Shown in pieces: positions 1 to 6,623 of a stretch of DNA of 9,956 nt. A program made the position numbers and the translations under genes. The stretch is from positions 1 to 9,956 of the forward strand of contig JAJYKO010000127.1 of the NCBI GenBank assembly GCA_021788565.1, given 5' to 3'. The DNA is from Chloroflexota bacterium (GTDB lineage: Bacteria; Chloroflexota; UBA6077). Position 1 is the stretch's first letter, and the number at the start of each line of letters is the position of its first letter. The notes beneath the pieces are model-generated. The model worked only from the letters and a program-made list of their open reading frames with translations, was not told the DNA's origin and ran no database searches.

Positions 1-181
1 GGGTGGGCAGACCAGCGTGTTTGTGGTGAGCGGGGGCGTGGCGCATAGCGTGGGCGTGAAGACGGGATTGACGAGTGGGAACGAGGTGGAGGTGACTAGC
101 GGCCTGTCCAAGGGGCAGGAGGTGGTGGTGGCGGGGCAGTCCGAGCTACAGAACGGGGACAAGGTCTCCAATAGCCAGTAG
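1..181 (+). CDS. RND efflux periplasmic adaptor (MFP/HlyD family), C-terminal fragment
   Basis: The window opens inside a plus-strand gene whose codons begin at base 2 and end with TAG at 179-181, giving the last 59 residues. The visible protein runs GGQTSVFVVSGGVAHSVGVK, then a segment with TGLTSGNEVEVTSGLSKGQE, and ends near AGQSELQNGDKV. This is the membrane-proximal beta domain of membrane-fusion proteins of tripartite efflux systems, where a value such as VFVV precedes the alternating strand pattern and a 'GL..G..VV..G...L.DG..V' ending. Such proteins bridge an inner-membrane RND or ABC pump and an outer channel. The N-terminus, the hairpin and the lipoyl domain lie outside the window. 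No pump gene follows, so the adaptor is either last in its operon or its pump lies upstream. Family is fairly certain; substrate cannot be told. Confidence 0.8.
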   Translation, partial: GGQTSVFVVSGGVAHSVGVKTGLTSGNEVEVTSGLSKGQEVVVAGQSELQNGDKVSNSQ

Positions 182-206
182 CCACCCAGGTTCAGGGATC
201 TTTGTT

Positions 207-292
207 GATAGAGGTCGAGGCTTCGGCCGGTTGTGCGGGGTAGTCTATTCGCCTGGCATGACCATCTGCCGAAGCCTCGATATATGTCTATC
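207..292. repeat. Long interrupted inverted repeat between convergent genes
   Basis: The 13-mer TCGAGGCTTCGGC at 215-227 is matched by its perfect reverse complement at 268-280. Outside it, GATAGA (207-212) pairs with TCTATC (287-292) across a small internal loop. The enclosed loop is about 40 bases. It fills the spacer between the efflux adaptor stop (181) and the phosphatase stop (302), so it could work as a two-way transcription end. There is no T-run on either side, so it is not a classical intrinsic terminator. A small mobile palindrome is the other reading. Confidence 0.6.
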
Positions 293-301
293 GTGACAAT
301 G

Positions 302-892
302 TCACCCCGTGTACCTGCGACGTACGAGGCCGACCAGGAGGCTGTAGAGGCCGATCGGGATGTCGTAGACGTAGCGGAGTCGACTATCCAGCCTGTATAC
401 GGCCGTTGCCCAGAGTGCGCCAAGCGCGCCGCCGACTACGACGTCTGCTGGGTAGTGGGCACCCACATAGACCCGGGCGAGCGCGATCACCACCGCTCCT
501 AGAAGGTATAGCCATCGCCCGGGCATCCTCCACAGGAGGGCCGTGGTCGCCACTGTGAACGCCGCGGTGGCGTGGTCGCTGGGAAACGACGAATCGTGGG
601 CGGCATTCACCAGCAGAAGTACATGGTGGGCCAAGAACGGACGTGGTACGAAGATGAAATGTCCGATGGTGAGATTGATGGCCTGTCCGAAGACTACCGC
701 CACAAAAGCGGCGAGCGCCGCACGTTTGCCGGCGTCGCTGTCGATCGTAAGGAACCACCAGAGGGCCACGCTCGCAAGCACCAGAAAAATCAGGTCGTTG
801 GCCGCGACAGCGGCCAGGGCATCCGCAACCGGGAAGTGCCCGGCCAGCCCATTCAGCGCCCGGGCCAACTCCCAATTCAATCCTTGATCCAT
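302..892 (-). CDS. PAP2-family undecaprenyl-diphosphate phosphatase (BcrC-like)
   Basis: This 196-residue membrane protein belongs to the PAP2 phosphatase superfamily. It most likely dephosphorylates undecaprenyl diphosphate outside the membrane, recycling the lipid carrier for cell-wall synthesis. Phosphatase motifs are in order: PRP at residues 83-85, PSDH at 104-107 inside SSFPSDHATA, and R140 with H146 and D150 in ARVYVGAHYPAD. PSDH rather than PSGH is typical of BcrC. The usual lysine seven residues before the first arginine is replaced by glycine. About five hydrophobic segments fit the fold. The start at 892 is chosen because AGGAG sits 8 bases upstream (901-905 on the plus strand); the frame stays open to 1018 but that extension is not membrane-like. 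It ends convergent with the efflux adaptor. A general lipid phosphatase is the alternative. Confidence 0.85.
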   Translation of the reverse strand: MDQGLNWELARALNGLAGHFPVADALAAVAANDLIFLVLASVALWWFLTIDSDAGKRAALAAFVAVVFGQAINLTIGHFIFVPRPFLAHHVLLLVNAAHDSSFPSDHATAAFTVATTALLWRMPGRWLYLLGAVVIALARVYVGAHYPADVVVGGALGALWATAVYRLDSRLRYVYDIPIGLYSLLVGLVRRRYTG

Positions 893-1177
893 AAACAACA
901 CTCCTACGCCAAGGTGGCTTTCATTCTCCCACCGCGGGGTCGCACAATCCAGTCGCAGAAGGCTGAGTTCCGCTTTCGCGGGCCTCCAGCAGTGGGGAAG
1001 CAGGGATGCGGCCCACAACCTCCATGGTGGTCTGGGACTCGTGACCCATCATCCGGGAGCCGGTGTTGTCCCCTTGACGGGAGCGGGCACGGCGTCGCGC
1101 GGCCAGCGATCGATTGGGGCACCGCCTGAGTTGGGACAACCCAGGCTCCACGGTATCAGGTCACAAGTCGCAAGACG
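893..1177. other. 285-bp spacer without an intact gene
   Basis: This spacer separates the two minus-strand genes for the G1 peptidase and the BcrC-like phosphatase. Apart from the phosphatase ribosome-binding site (901-905) and the doubtful recombinase-like remnant listed separately, I see no convincing promoter, hairpin or small gene. Both-strand frames here are open mainly because of the high GC content. Whether the phosphatase is transcribed from here or by read-through from the peptidase is not settled by the sequence. Confidence 0.5.
921..1151 (-). pseudogene. Possible remnant of a tyrosine-recombinase C-terminus
   Basis: A short minus-strand frame, closed upstream by TGA and ending with TGA at 921-923, reads SRMMGHESQTTMEVVGRI at about 1005-1058. 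It resembles box II of tyrosine recombinases (GH.S...TT..Y.H). It has one residue fewer between GH and TT than usual, and the catalytic tyrosine position holds valine. No HxLR box is found upstream. If real, it is a dead end-piece of an integrase left in the spacer; it may equally be chance. Confidence 0.2.
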
Positions 1178-2515
1178 CTATGGCCCCGCGGTCGTAGCGG
1201 ACCGGGTGACCATGAAGCCCTTGCCATTGGGCGTGAGGACCGAGGGTGTCACGAGAACGGTGCCGCCTGAACCCGCCAATCTGATCGGCTGCGCACCGGA
1301 CTGGGCGATAGTCAGAGTCTTGCCGTTCTCTACGGCCGATCCGCCGCTGAACTGAACCGAGCCGAAGTTGTTAAGCGGCAGTATCCTCCCGCCCCGCCCT
1401 CCCGCGCTCGGGGCCTCCTCGATCCATTCCGCCGAAGATCGGGACGACGTGTAGTTAACGGTCGTCTGATAGCTCTCCCCGGTCGTGTTGTTGTTGAACC
1501 GGATCAGCCACTGGTTGGTGGCCTGCTCGTTGATCGAGACGGTAACCGAGTCGCCGGGGTGTACCGCGAACTGCACCTGGCGGGAGGCCTGTGGGAGAGT
1601 CTCGATCCACGCATCCCATTCCGTGATGCCCGAGCGGACAGTTGTTTCTTCGGTGCCTGCCTGGATCAGATCCCGCGACTTCACTCCGCCGATCCCAACC
1701 CAGGTTGCGTCGGTGCCGAGGCTTCCCGCACTCAGCAGTCGGGGCACCTTCCAGGTGCCGGTCACCCCTGTGAAGGTGCCAGACGTAGCGGCGTAGCCGG
1801 CCCAGTTGCGCGAAGTGCTAGCTCCGGTAGCGGGGGTGCTCACAGGTGGGGGAACGGTCACAGTGGGTGAAGGTGGCGGAGTCGATCCAGATGGGCCTGA
1901 AGCGGGCGAGCCGCTCGAACTGCCGGTGGTGGAGGTCGGATGGTTGTCGGTCTGGATCAGCCAGACGCCGTGCTGCTGGATCAGCGTGTAGACGTTCAAC
2001 TGCTTGGCCTGGTCCGTTGTGCCATCGTTGTAAGTGGTCTGCCACGTCTCGTAGTCCGTCGCGCGGGCGGAGGTCGAATTCGTGAGCGTGATCGCTCCCC
2101 ATTGGATGCCTATCAGCTTGATGGCGGTGACGCCTCCGCTGGCCATCTGGCTGTTGATCTGGACCAGCTGGTTGTAATATGAGGTGGTCGCGGTGTCCTT
2201 CATGAGAGTCGGATCATTCTTCGTGAAGGCGTTCTGCTGCTCCTGGTCGGCCTTCTGTATGACCACTTTGATGGCGGCGGAAGTCGGACCGTCGGCTGCC
2301 GTCTGAGGGGCGCCCGAGGTCGGCGTCGCTCCGGGCGCAGACCCGGGAGTGGCGGCTACGGTTGGCGGCGGAATGGGCGTGGCCCCTGCCACAGCGGGCG
2401 AAGGGGACGAACTCGTACCGGTGGTCGGGGAGCCGGCCGTGCCAGATGTGCCCGCGCAACCGGCCAGAGTAAGCGCAACGAAAAGCACCATCGTGTAGAC
2501 CGGCATAGCGCGCAT
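1178..2515 (-). CDS. Secreted lipoprotein G1-family glutamic peptidase (eqolisin-like) with NTF2-like domain
   Basis: The 445-residue product starts with a lipoprotein signal, lipobox LAGC with Cys20, so it should be anchored outside the membrane. Residues 21-75 are a Ser/Thr/Pro/Ala linker. Residues 76-192 look like an NTF2/SnoaL-like alpha+beta domain (AFTKNDPTLMKD at the front, GVWLIQTDNH at the end). A second Pro/Ser/Thr linker spans 193-232. Residues 233-445 are the peptidase domain: SRNWAGYAA, TWVGIGG, LIQAGTE with the catalytic-type Gln285, and SSAEWIEEAPS with the catalytic-type Glu363. This Gln/Glu pair defines the G1 (scytalidoglutamic) family, acid peptidases best known from fungi and also found in some bacteria. 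GGAGGG (2522-2527) lies 6 bases before the chosen ATG and 15 before an alternative ATG at 2506. Family is clear; the substrate and role of the NTF2-like domain are unknown. Confidence 0.88.
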   Translation of the reverse strand: MRAMPVYTMVLFVALTLAGCAGTSGTAGSPTTGTSSSPSPAVAGATPIPPPTVAATPGSAPGATPTSGAPQTAADGPTSAAIKVVIQKADQEQQNAFTKNDPTLMKDTATTSYYNQLVQINSQMASGGVTAIKLIGIQWGAITLTNSTSARATDYETWQTTYNDGTTDQAKQLNVYTLIQQHGVWLIQTDNHPTSTTGSSSGSPASGPSGSTPPPSPTVTVPPPVSTPATGASTSRNWAGYAATSGTFTGVTGTWKVPRLLSAGSLGTDATWVGIGGVKSRDLIQAGTEETTVRSGITEWDAWIETLPQASRQVQFAVHPGDSVTVSINEQATNQWLIRFNNNTTGESYQTTVNYTSSRSSAEWIEEAPSAGGRGGRILPLNNFGSVQFSGGSAVENGKTLTIAQSGAQPIRLAGSGGTVLVTPSVLTPNGKGFMVTRSATTAGP

Positions 2516-2712
2516 ATATGGCCCTCCATGGTCAATGCCACTCCGTCATCGATGGCGTCATCGTGCCGGCAAGGCGATGTTCGCTATCTAAGCATCGGCT
2601 GTGCCAGCTTCAGCTTGGTAACGTTCATAAGAGGGCGGAGGAGCGGAGGCATAGAAGGGCCCCGCCGGTCAGATTCGGCGGGGCCCTGGGGGAGTCGCGC
2701 GCTCGGCTATCT
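2516..2712. other. Spacer between FAH-family gene and G1 peptidase
   Basis: This 197-bp spacer holds the peptidase ribosome-binding site at 2522-2527 and the FAH-gene terminator hairpin at 2657-2686. The peptidase promoter should lie between them on the minus strand, but no clear -35/-10 pair stands out. No gene is seen. Confidence 0.5.
2657..2686 (-). terminator. Terminator hairpin after the FAH-family gene
   Basis: GGGCCCCGCCG (2657-2667) and CGGCGGGGCCC (2676-2686) form a perfect 11-bp GC-rich stem with an 8-base loop. It begins 27 bp beyond the FAH stop on the minus strand and is followed there by TTCTAT, a weak T-tract. It most likely ends the FAH transcript before the peptidase gene. 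Confidence 0.65.
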
Positions 2713-3669
2713 CTATCCCTCCGCGACTACCGGGTTTTCCAGAATTCCCAGCCTCTCGATCTCCACTTCCATGACGTCTCCGGGCTTCAGGAATGCCGGA
2801 GGTACTCGGTTCATACCGACGCCCGCGGGCGTTCCGGTCGCGATCACGTCGCCGGGCTCCAGGGTCATGCCCTGGCTGAGGAAAGAGATCAGCGTCGGAA
2901 CCCCGAAGATCAGGTTGCGGGTGTTGGAGTCCTGCATGGTCTGGCCGTTGAGCCGGAAAGATATGTCGAGGCTGCCGGGATCCGCGATCTCGTCCCTGGT
3001 AACCAGGGTCGGGCCGAAGGGGGCGAAGGTGTCCATAGTCTTACCCCACACCCACTGGCCGCCACCGAGCTCGATCTGGAGGTCGCGGGCCGACACATCG
3101 TTGAAGGCCGCGTAGCCGGCCACGTATTCCAGGGCATCGGCCTCCGGTACCCCCTTAGCGGGCTTGCCGATCACCACGGCGAGTTCTGCCTCGAAGTCGA
3201 CCTTGTGGCTAACCCCGGGAAGCACCACGGGTGCCCCCGGCCCAATTACCGTGTTGGCGTACTTAGCGAAGAGGATGGGGCGCGCCGGGACCTTCATGTT
3301 TACCTCAGCCGCGTGATCGCGGTAGTTGAGGCCGATGCACAGGAGCTTTCCGGGACGCGCAATAGGGGCTAGAAACCGAACCTCTGCTCGCGGGAGCGTG
3401 AGCGGCGCACCAGCGGACCCGGCTGACGCCCGCCCCTCGGACAATTCTCCCTGGACGAACTCGAGGGCCTGCCTGGCGGCCTCCATCGCCGGTTCCCCAG
3501 CCGCCAGGAACTCCAGCATGTCGTTCGGCAACTCCTTTTGCCCGGCCTCGGCGGCTCCCCGGCGAGAGCGCTGAAAAGCGGTGAAGGCAGCTGAAAGGGC
3601 GACGACGTGATTATCGACCAGGGCGCCTATGGAGCGCTTTCCCTGGTGCTCGAAGGTGGTCAACTTCAT
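2713..3669 (-). CDS. Fumarylacetoacetate hydrolase (FAH) family protein
   Basis: The 318-residue protein has a short N-terminal domain (about 1-90) and a full FAH catalytic domain (about 95-315). Visible family marks are [12 protein letters not shown] (111-122), [12 protein letters not shown] with metal ligands E160 and E162, NDVSARD with the third ligand D191, [12 protein letters not shown] with K210, and the TGTPAGVG loop (278-285). These enzymes bind Mg or Mn and hydrolyse or decarboxylate beta-diketo acids; members include fumarylpyruvate hydrolase, acylpyruvase, 2-hydroxyhepta-2,4-dienedioate isomerase and oxaloacetate decarboxylase. The sequence does not tell which. AGGAGG (3682-3687) lies 12 bases before the ATG, a long spacing, yet no better start exists. 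It is a single-gene unit closed by the hairpin at 2657-2686 and divergent from the SH3b-3D gene. Confidence 0.92.
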   Translation of the reverse strand: MKLTTFEHQGKRSIGALVDNHVVALSAAFTAFQRSRRGAAEAGQKELPNDMLEFLAAGEPAMEAARQALEFVQGELSEGRASAGSAGAPLTLPRAEVRFLAPIARPGKLLCIGLNYRDHAAEVNMKVPARPILFAKYANTVIGPGAPVVLPGVSHKVDFEAELAVVIGKPAKGVPEADALEYVAGYAAFNDVSARDLQIELGGGQWVWGKTMDTFAPFGPTLVTRDEIADPGSLDISFRLNGQTMQDSNTRNLIFGVPTLISFLSQGMTLEPGDVIATGTPAGVGMNRVPPAFLKPGDVMEVEIERLGILENPVVAEG

Positions 3670-3721
3670 GGCTCGCGAATGCCTCCTGATGCGGTGAATG
3701 ATCGGGGCGTTGGCGCAAGGA

Positions 3722-3739
3722 GGGTGCCCTTCGGCACCC
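3722..3739. repeat. Hairpin in the leader of the FAH gene
   Basis: GGGTGCC (3722-3728) and GGCACCC (3733-3739) form a perfect 7-bp stem closing a 4-base loop. On the minus strand it lies about 50 bases before the FAH start and is followed by TCCTT. It may be a leader RNA structure, an attenuator or only a chance hairpin. Confidence 0.4.
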
Positions 3740-3821
3740 AGCAGGCCGCTATGTTAGCGCGTGAGGGCCGGAATGTCGAGGAGAATCGCGTATATCATGC
3801 GTAGAACTACAGCAATGAGGC

Positions 3822-3851
3822 TTGCAATCTTGATTCGCTCTGTGTTATGGT
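3822..3851 (+). promoter_or_regulatory. Putative promoter of the SH3b-3D gene
   Basis: TTGCAA (3822-3827) and TATGGT (3846-3851) are separated by 18 bp, and TGT directly before the second box gives an extended -10. This sits about 37 bases before the start codon in an AT-rich stretch that contrasts with the surrounding GC. The boxes each match four of six consensus bases, so this is only a candidate. The same AT-rich stretch probably also holds the divergent promoter for the FAH gene. Confidence 0.4.
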
Positions 3852-3887
3852 CACTTGGAATTCGCCGCATGGCCGTAGGAGAAACCG

Positions 3888-4562
3888 ATGAGGCGCTCTC
3901 TCAAGACCGCGGGCAAGGTCCTACTCCTGTCTTCCCTGGCACTGGCTGCATCCCTGGTTGGCGGTACTCTATCACTGGCGGATCTCCCCATACAGCCCGG
4001 CACACAGGCCGTCGTCTTTGGCGTTGGTCAGGATGGCCTGGGCGTGCGCGAAGGCCCCGGCTACGGTTACCAGACCCAGGCTATCCTCCAGGAAGGCACT
4101 GAGGTCAACGTGCTGGACGGCCCGAAATGGAAGGGCTACGTACCCTGGTACCTCGTGGGTGGGTACGACTCGAGCGGCAACCAGGGCTGGTCTGCCGGCA
4201 ACTACCTGCAACCCGCGGCCGATCAGACCCCCGCGCCCGAGGCTGGACCCGAACGCAGTGCGACTCCCAGCTCCCGCGGCGGCCCGCGGGGTAATCAGAG
4301 CTTCATTGCGCTGGTCACGGGGTACAGTGTTTCGGGGCGCACCGCGTCAGGTGCTCTTACCCAGTGGGGAGTCGTGGCCGCGGACCCCAGCGTAGTGCCG
4401 CTGGGCTCGAAGATCCAGATCGACGGCTTCAAGGACGTCTTCGTGGTGGCTGACACGGGCGGAGCTGTGAAAGGTAACTGGATCGACGTCTACTTCCCCA
4501 ACCCAAACGATGCCTTCAACTTTGGGATGCAGGCACGGCGCGTAACCATCCTGGCACCGTAG
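3888..4562 (+). CDS. Secreted SH3b-3D domain cell-wall protein
   Basis: The 224-residue protein begins with a signal peptide (MRRSLKTAGK plus a hydrophobic core, likely cut near SLA-DLP at 31). Residues 40-108 form a bacterial SH3 (SH3b) domain, seen in LGVREGPGYGYQTQAILQEG and GWSAGNYLQP; such domains often bind peptidoglycan. A Pro/Ser-rich linker runs to about 136. Residues 140-222 are a 3D domain, named for three aspartates: D166 in VAADPSVVPLGSKI, D189 in VVADTGGAVKGNWID, and D200. The domain is shared with RpfB/YabE/Sps-type resuscitation or stationary-phase wall enzymes and the C-terminal part of MltA transglycosylases, so peptidoglycan cleavage is likely. AGGAG (3877-3881) is 6 bases before the ATG. 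The stop TAG is the first unit of a heptamer array. Confidence 0.87.
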   Translation: MRRSLKTAGKVLLLSSLALAASLVGGTLSLADLPIQPGTQAVVFGVGQDGLGVREGPGYGYQTQAILQEGTEVNVLDGPKWKGYVPWYLVGGYDSSGNQGWSAGNYLQPAADQTPAPEAGPERSATPSSRGGPRGNQSFIALVTGYSVSGRTASGALTQWGVVAADPSVVPLGSKIQIDGFKDVFVVADTGGAVKGNWIDVYFPNPNDAFNFGMQARRVTILAP

Positions 4563-4608
4563 CAACTAGCGACTAGCAGTTAGCAATTAGCGATTAGCAG
4601 TTAGCTGT
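4560..4608. repeat. Heptamer tandem array (TAGCNNN, seven units)
   Basis: Starting with the TAG stop of the 3D gene, seven heptamers follow without a gap. Each is TAGC plus three bases: AAC, GAC, AGT, AAT, GAT, AGT, TGT. Units 1-3 and 4-6 form two 21-bp copies that differ at two positions (C to T). Because seven is not a multiple of three, TAG falls in all three plus-strand frames, and TAA or TAG falls at the junctions in all minus-strand frames. TTAGCAGTT (4594-4602) can also pair with AACTGCTAA (4652-4660). Confidence 0.8.
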
Positions 4609-4615
4609 GGGCTAA

Positions 4616-4636
4616 GGGCGGACGAGCGGTCCGCCC
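4616..4636. terminator. Bidirectional terminator-like hairpin between convergent genes
   Basis: GGGCGGAC (4616-4623) and GTCCGCCC (4629-4636) form a perfect 8-bp stem with a 5-base loop. It sits between the stops of the 3D gene (4562) and the XTP diphosphatase gene (4659), nested within the outer TTAGCAGTT/AACTGCTAA pairing. No clear T-run follows on either strand, so the termination strength is uncertain. Confidence 0.5.
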
Positions 4637-4656
4637 GATGGCCTGATTGCCAACTG

Positions 4657-5274
4657 CTAACCGCTGGCTGGTTCTCGCCTCGGGCCGATCAGCTTCTCGA
4701 TCACCTCCCGCGCCTTTCTCCCTGCCCGGCCCCTGTGGCTGATTCGGTTCTTCAGCTCAAGTGGCATTTGGGCCACCGTGCGCCGGTAGCGCGGAACGTA
4801 GAATATCGGGTCGAATCCGAATCCGCCTTCGCCCTTCGGCTCCTTCGCGATCTTGCCCTGCATCACGCCGCGGCACTGATGCAGCTTGCCGGCCTCATCG
4901 ACGATAGCGATCTCGCACACATAGTGGCCGACCCGGCTCTCCCAGGGTACTTCCTTGAGTTGCTCCAACACGAAGCGATTCTTCTCCGCTCCATCGGGGA
5001 GACCCATGTACCGCGCTGAGTACACCCCCGGCGCGCCGTCCAGGGCATCGACCTCCAGACCCGAATCATCGGACAGGCAGAGGAGCCCCGTAGCCTCGTG
5101 GAATGCGCTGGCTTTGATGGCAGCGTTCTCCGCGAAGGTGGATCCCGTCTCATCCACCTCCATTTGGAGGCCGATGGACGCCGGGGTGACGACCTCGAGC
5201 GGCAGTCCGGCGAGGATTTCCCGAAACTCGCGTGCCTTATCCGGATTGTTCGTGGACAGAAGTAGTCTGCGCAT
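4657..5274 (-). CDS. rdgB: XTP/dITP diphosphatase (RdgB/HAM1 family)
   Basis: This 205-residue enzyme cleaves dITP, ITP and XTP to monophosphates and pyrophosphate, clearing deaminated purines from the nucleotide pool in the cytoplasm. Family motifs are complete: STNNPDKAREF (7-17), TFAENAAIKA (46-55), LSDDSGLEVDAL (67-78) with acidic D69/D70, GAPGVYSARYMG (80-91), GGFGFDPIF (150-158) and SHRGRA (179-184). The length is normal for the family. The start at 5274 is preferred over an open upstream extension to 5382 because the family begins with this short strand. It lies two bases after the TGA of the CoA-transferase gene (TGAGCATG), and no good ribosome-binding site precedes it, so translation is probably coupled to the upstream gene. 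Confidence 0.95.
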   Translation of the reverse strand: MRRLLLSTNNPDKAREFREILAGLPLEVVTPASIGLQMEVDETGSTFAENAAIKASAFHEATGLLCLSDDSGLEVDALDGAPGVYSARYMGLPDGAEKNRFVLEQLKEVPWESRVGHYVCEIAIVDEAGKLHQCRGVMQGKIAKEPKGEGGFGFDPIFYVPRYRRTVAQMPLELKNRISHRGRAGRKAREVIEKLIGPRREPASG

Positions 5275-5276
5275 GC

Positions 5277-6503
5277 TCACAGGATTCCGTCGGTCTTCAT
5301 CTGCGCCAGCTCCTCCTCGGAGTAGCCAAGGAGACCGCGATAGACCTCGTCGTTGTGAACGCCCAGCTCGGGGCCGGTCCATTCGACCCTACCCGGGGTC
5401 AGGGAGAGCCTGGGCACGACCGAGCACATCTTGATCTCCCCGTCCACCGGATCCTCGACGGAGATGATGTTCTCCCGAGCCTGGTACTGGGGGTCGGCGA
5501 ACATGTCCTCCACGCTGTATACCAGGCAGTTTGGGACTTCCTTCTCCTCGAGGATCGCCATCACCTCGGCTGCGGGATAGCTGCCCACCCACTCCTGCAC
5601 CAGTGCGTCGGTCTCGGCCCTATGAGCCACTCTCTGGGCGTTACTGTTGAAGCGTGGGTCGTCGGCCAGTTCTGCCCGTCCCATGGCCGTGACCAGACGC
5701 CGGAACATGGTGTCGTTGGTGCAGGCGATGGCCACGTATCGAGTGTCCTTGGTGGTGTAGTGGTTGTGGGGAACGGCGTTCATCGAGCCCGTGCCCAGCC
5801 GCTCGCGAACGAGTCCCATCTTGTGAAAGGCCGCCGGTACCTCTTCGAGGATGCGCAGCACGGGTTCGTACAGTGCGATATCGACGTACTGCCCCTGGCC
5901 GGTTGCGTCGCGGTGCCGCAGCGCCATCATCGCTCCAAGCGCCCCGTAAACGCCGGTCAGATAGTCGGGGATCGAGGCGGTGCCCGGGATCACGGGAGGG
6001 CGGTCCGGATAGCCGGCCAGGTTGCTGAGCCCTCCATATGCGGCGGCGATCCGACCAAAGCCAGGCTTATCCTTGTAGGGGCCGAACTGTCCGTAGCCGG
6101 AGACGCGCACCATGATGATGCCCGGGCTTATCGCCTTGAGCTGCTCGTAGCCGAGGTTCCATTTCTCCAGAGTGCCCGGCCGGAAGTTCTCGACCACGAT
6201 GTCGGACTTCTCCACCAGCCTCTTGGCGACCTCCTGCCCCTTGGGCTTGCGCATGTCGAGCGTGATGCACCGCTTGTTGCGCCCCTCGACCCTCCAGATC
6301 AGCCCCGTTCCGTGGTACTGAGGCCAGAACTTGCGCAGGGAGTCGCCAACGCCCGGTAGCTCCACCTTGATGACGTCTGCCCCGAACTCCCCGAGGAGGG
6401 TAGCGCAGTGGGGCCCCGCCAGCACCGTCGAGAGATCGATGACGCGCACCCCGTCGAGAGGCCGCGAGCCTTTGGCGGAAGACTCTGTTGTCTCACTAGT
6501 CAT
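5277..6503 (-). CDS. CaiB/BaiF family (class III) CoA-transferase
   Basis: The 408-residue protein is a class III CoA-transferase, moving CoA between organic acids through an aspartyl-CoA thioester intermediate. It shows GVRVIDLSTVLAGPHCATLL (18-37), GADVIKVE (41-48), ENFRPGTLEKW (105-115), VSGYGQFGPY (134-143), and the expected catalytic Asp180 in SIPDYLTGVYGALGAMMAL. The C-terminal part contains VEDMFADPQYQAREN and ELGVHNDEVYRGLLGYS, also family-typical. The substrate cannot be assigned: formate, carnitine, succinate/malate, mesaconate or aromatic acids are all used in this family. AGGAG (6516-6520) lies 12 bases before the ATG; an in-frame TGA upstream makes this the first possible start. 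It is the first gene of a two-gene unit with XTP diphosphatase and is divergent from the Memo gene. Confidence 0.93.
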   Translation of the reverse strand: MTSETTESSAKGSRPLDGVRVIDLSTVLAGPHCATLLGEFGADVIKVELPGVGDSLRKFWPQYHGTGLIWRVEGRNKRCITLDMRKPKGQEVAKRLVEKSDIVVENFRPGTLEKWNLGYEQLKAISPGIIMVRVSGYGQFGPYKDKPGFGRIAAAYGGLSNLAGYPDRPPVIPGTASIPDYLTGVYGALGAMMALRHRDATGQGQYVDIALYEPVLRILEEVPAAFHKMGLVRERLGTGSMNAVPHNHYTTKDTRYVAIACTNDTMFRRLVTAMGRAELADDPRFNSNAQRVAHRAETDALVQEWVGSYPAAEVMAILEEKEVPNCLVYSVEDMFADPQYQARENIISVEDPVDGEIKMCSVVPRLSLTPGRVEWTGPELGVHNDEVYRGLLGYSEEELAQMKTDGIL

Positions 6504-6551
6504 AAGATGAGGACGCTCCTTTCAGGGCACGAGTATGGTGGGATGCAGGCA

Positions 6552-6580
6552 ATTGTACTACAGGACCGGAACTATTCCAC
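6552..6580 (-). promoter_or_regulatory. Putative promoter of the CoA-transferase unit
   Basis: On the minus strand TACAAT (6552-6557 on plus as ATTGTA) matches the -10 consensus in five of six bases. The -35 position 17 bp upstream reads GTGGAA (6575-6580), a weak match. It would give a leader of about 40 bases carrying the AGGAG site. Confidence 0.35.
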
Positions 6581-6607
6581 CCGCCAGCGGGATACGGCCA
6601 CGCCGTG

Positions 6608-6623
6608 TGCTAGAATTCGTGCT
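6608..6623 (+). promoter_or_regulatory. Extended -10 box placed for a leaderless Memo transcript
   Basis: TAGAAT (6611-6616) is preceded by TGC, giving an extended -10 box. Only 7 bases separate it from the ATG at 6624, the distance at which transcription normally starts. No Shine-Dalgarno sequence is present before this ATG, in contrast to most neighbouring genes. The mRNA therefore probably begins at or next to the start codon. Confidence 0.5.

Noticed and set aside
293..305. Short palindrome GTGACAATGTCAC, operator-like
   Set aside because: It overlaps the 3' end of the phosphatase gene between convergent stops, where an operator makes little sense; 5-bp arms are expected by chance.
233..502. 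Small plus-strand frame of 89 codons beyond the efflux adaptor
   Set aside because: It overlaps the inverted repeat and the antisense of the phosphatase gene and lacks a ribosome-binding site.
892..1018. Longer N-terminus for the BcrC-like phosphatase
   Set aside because: The frame is open, but the ATG at 892 has AGGAG at good spacing and the extension is unlike any membrane phosphatase start.
2591..2606. Sigma-54-like site (TGGCAC-N5-ATGCT) on the minus strand upstream of the G1 peptidase
   Set aside because: The GG/GC spacing fits, but the second half is imperfect, no activator gene or site is seen, and such short matches are common by chance.
2518..3372. Open plus-strand frame of 284 codons
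   Set aside because: It is antisense to the FAH-family gene and reads as low-complexity, charge-rich sequence with no domain.
5232..6359. Open plus-strand frame of 375 codons
   Set aside because: It is antisense to the CoA-transferase gene, whose protein has clear family motifs. The translation of the plus frame has no recognisable domain and is open only because of high GC content.
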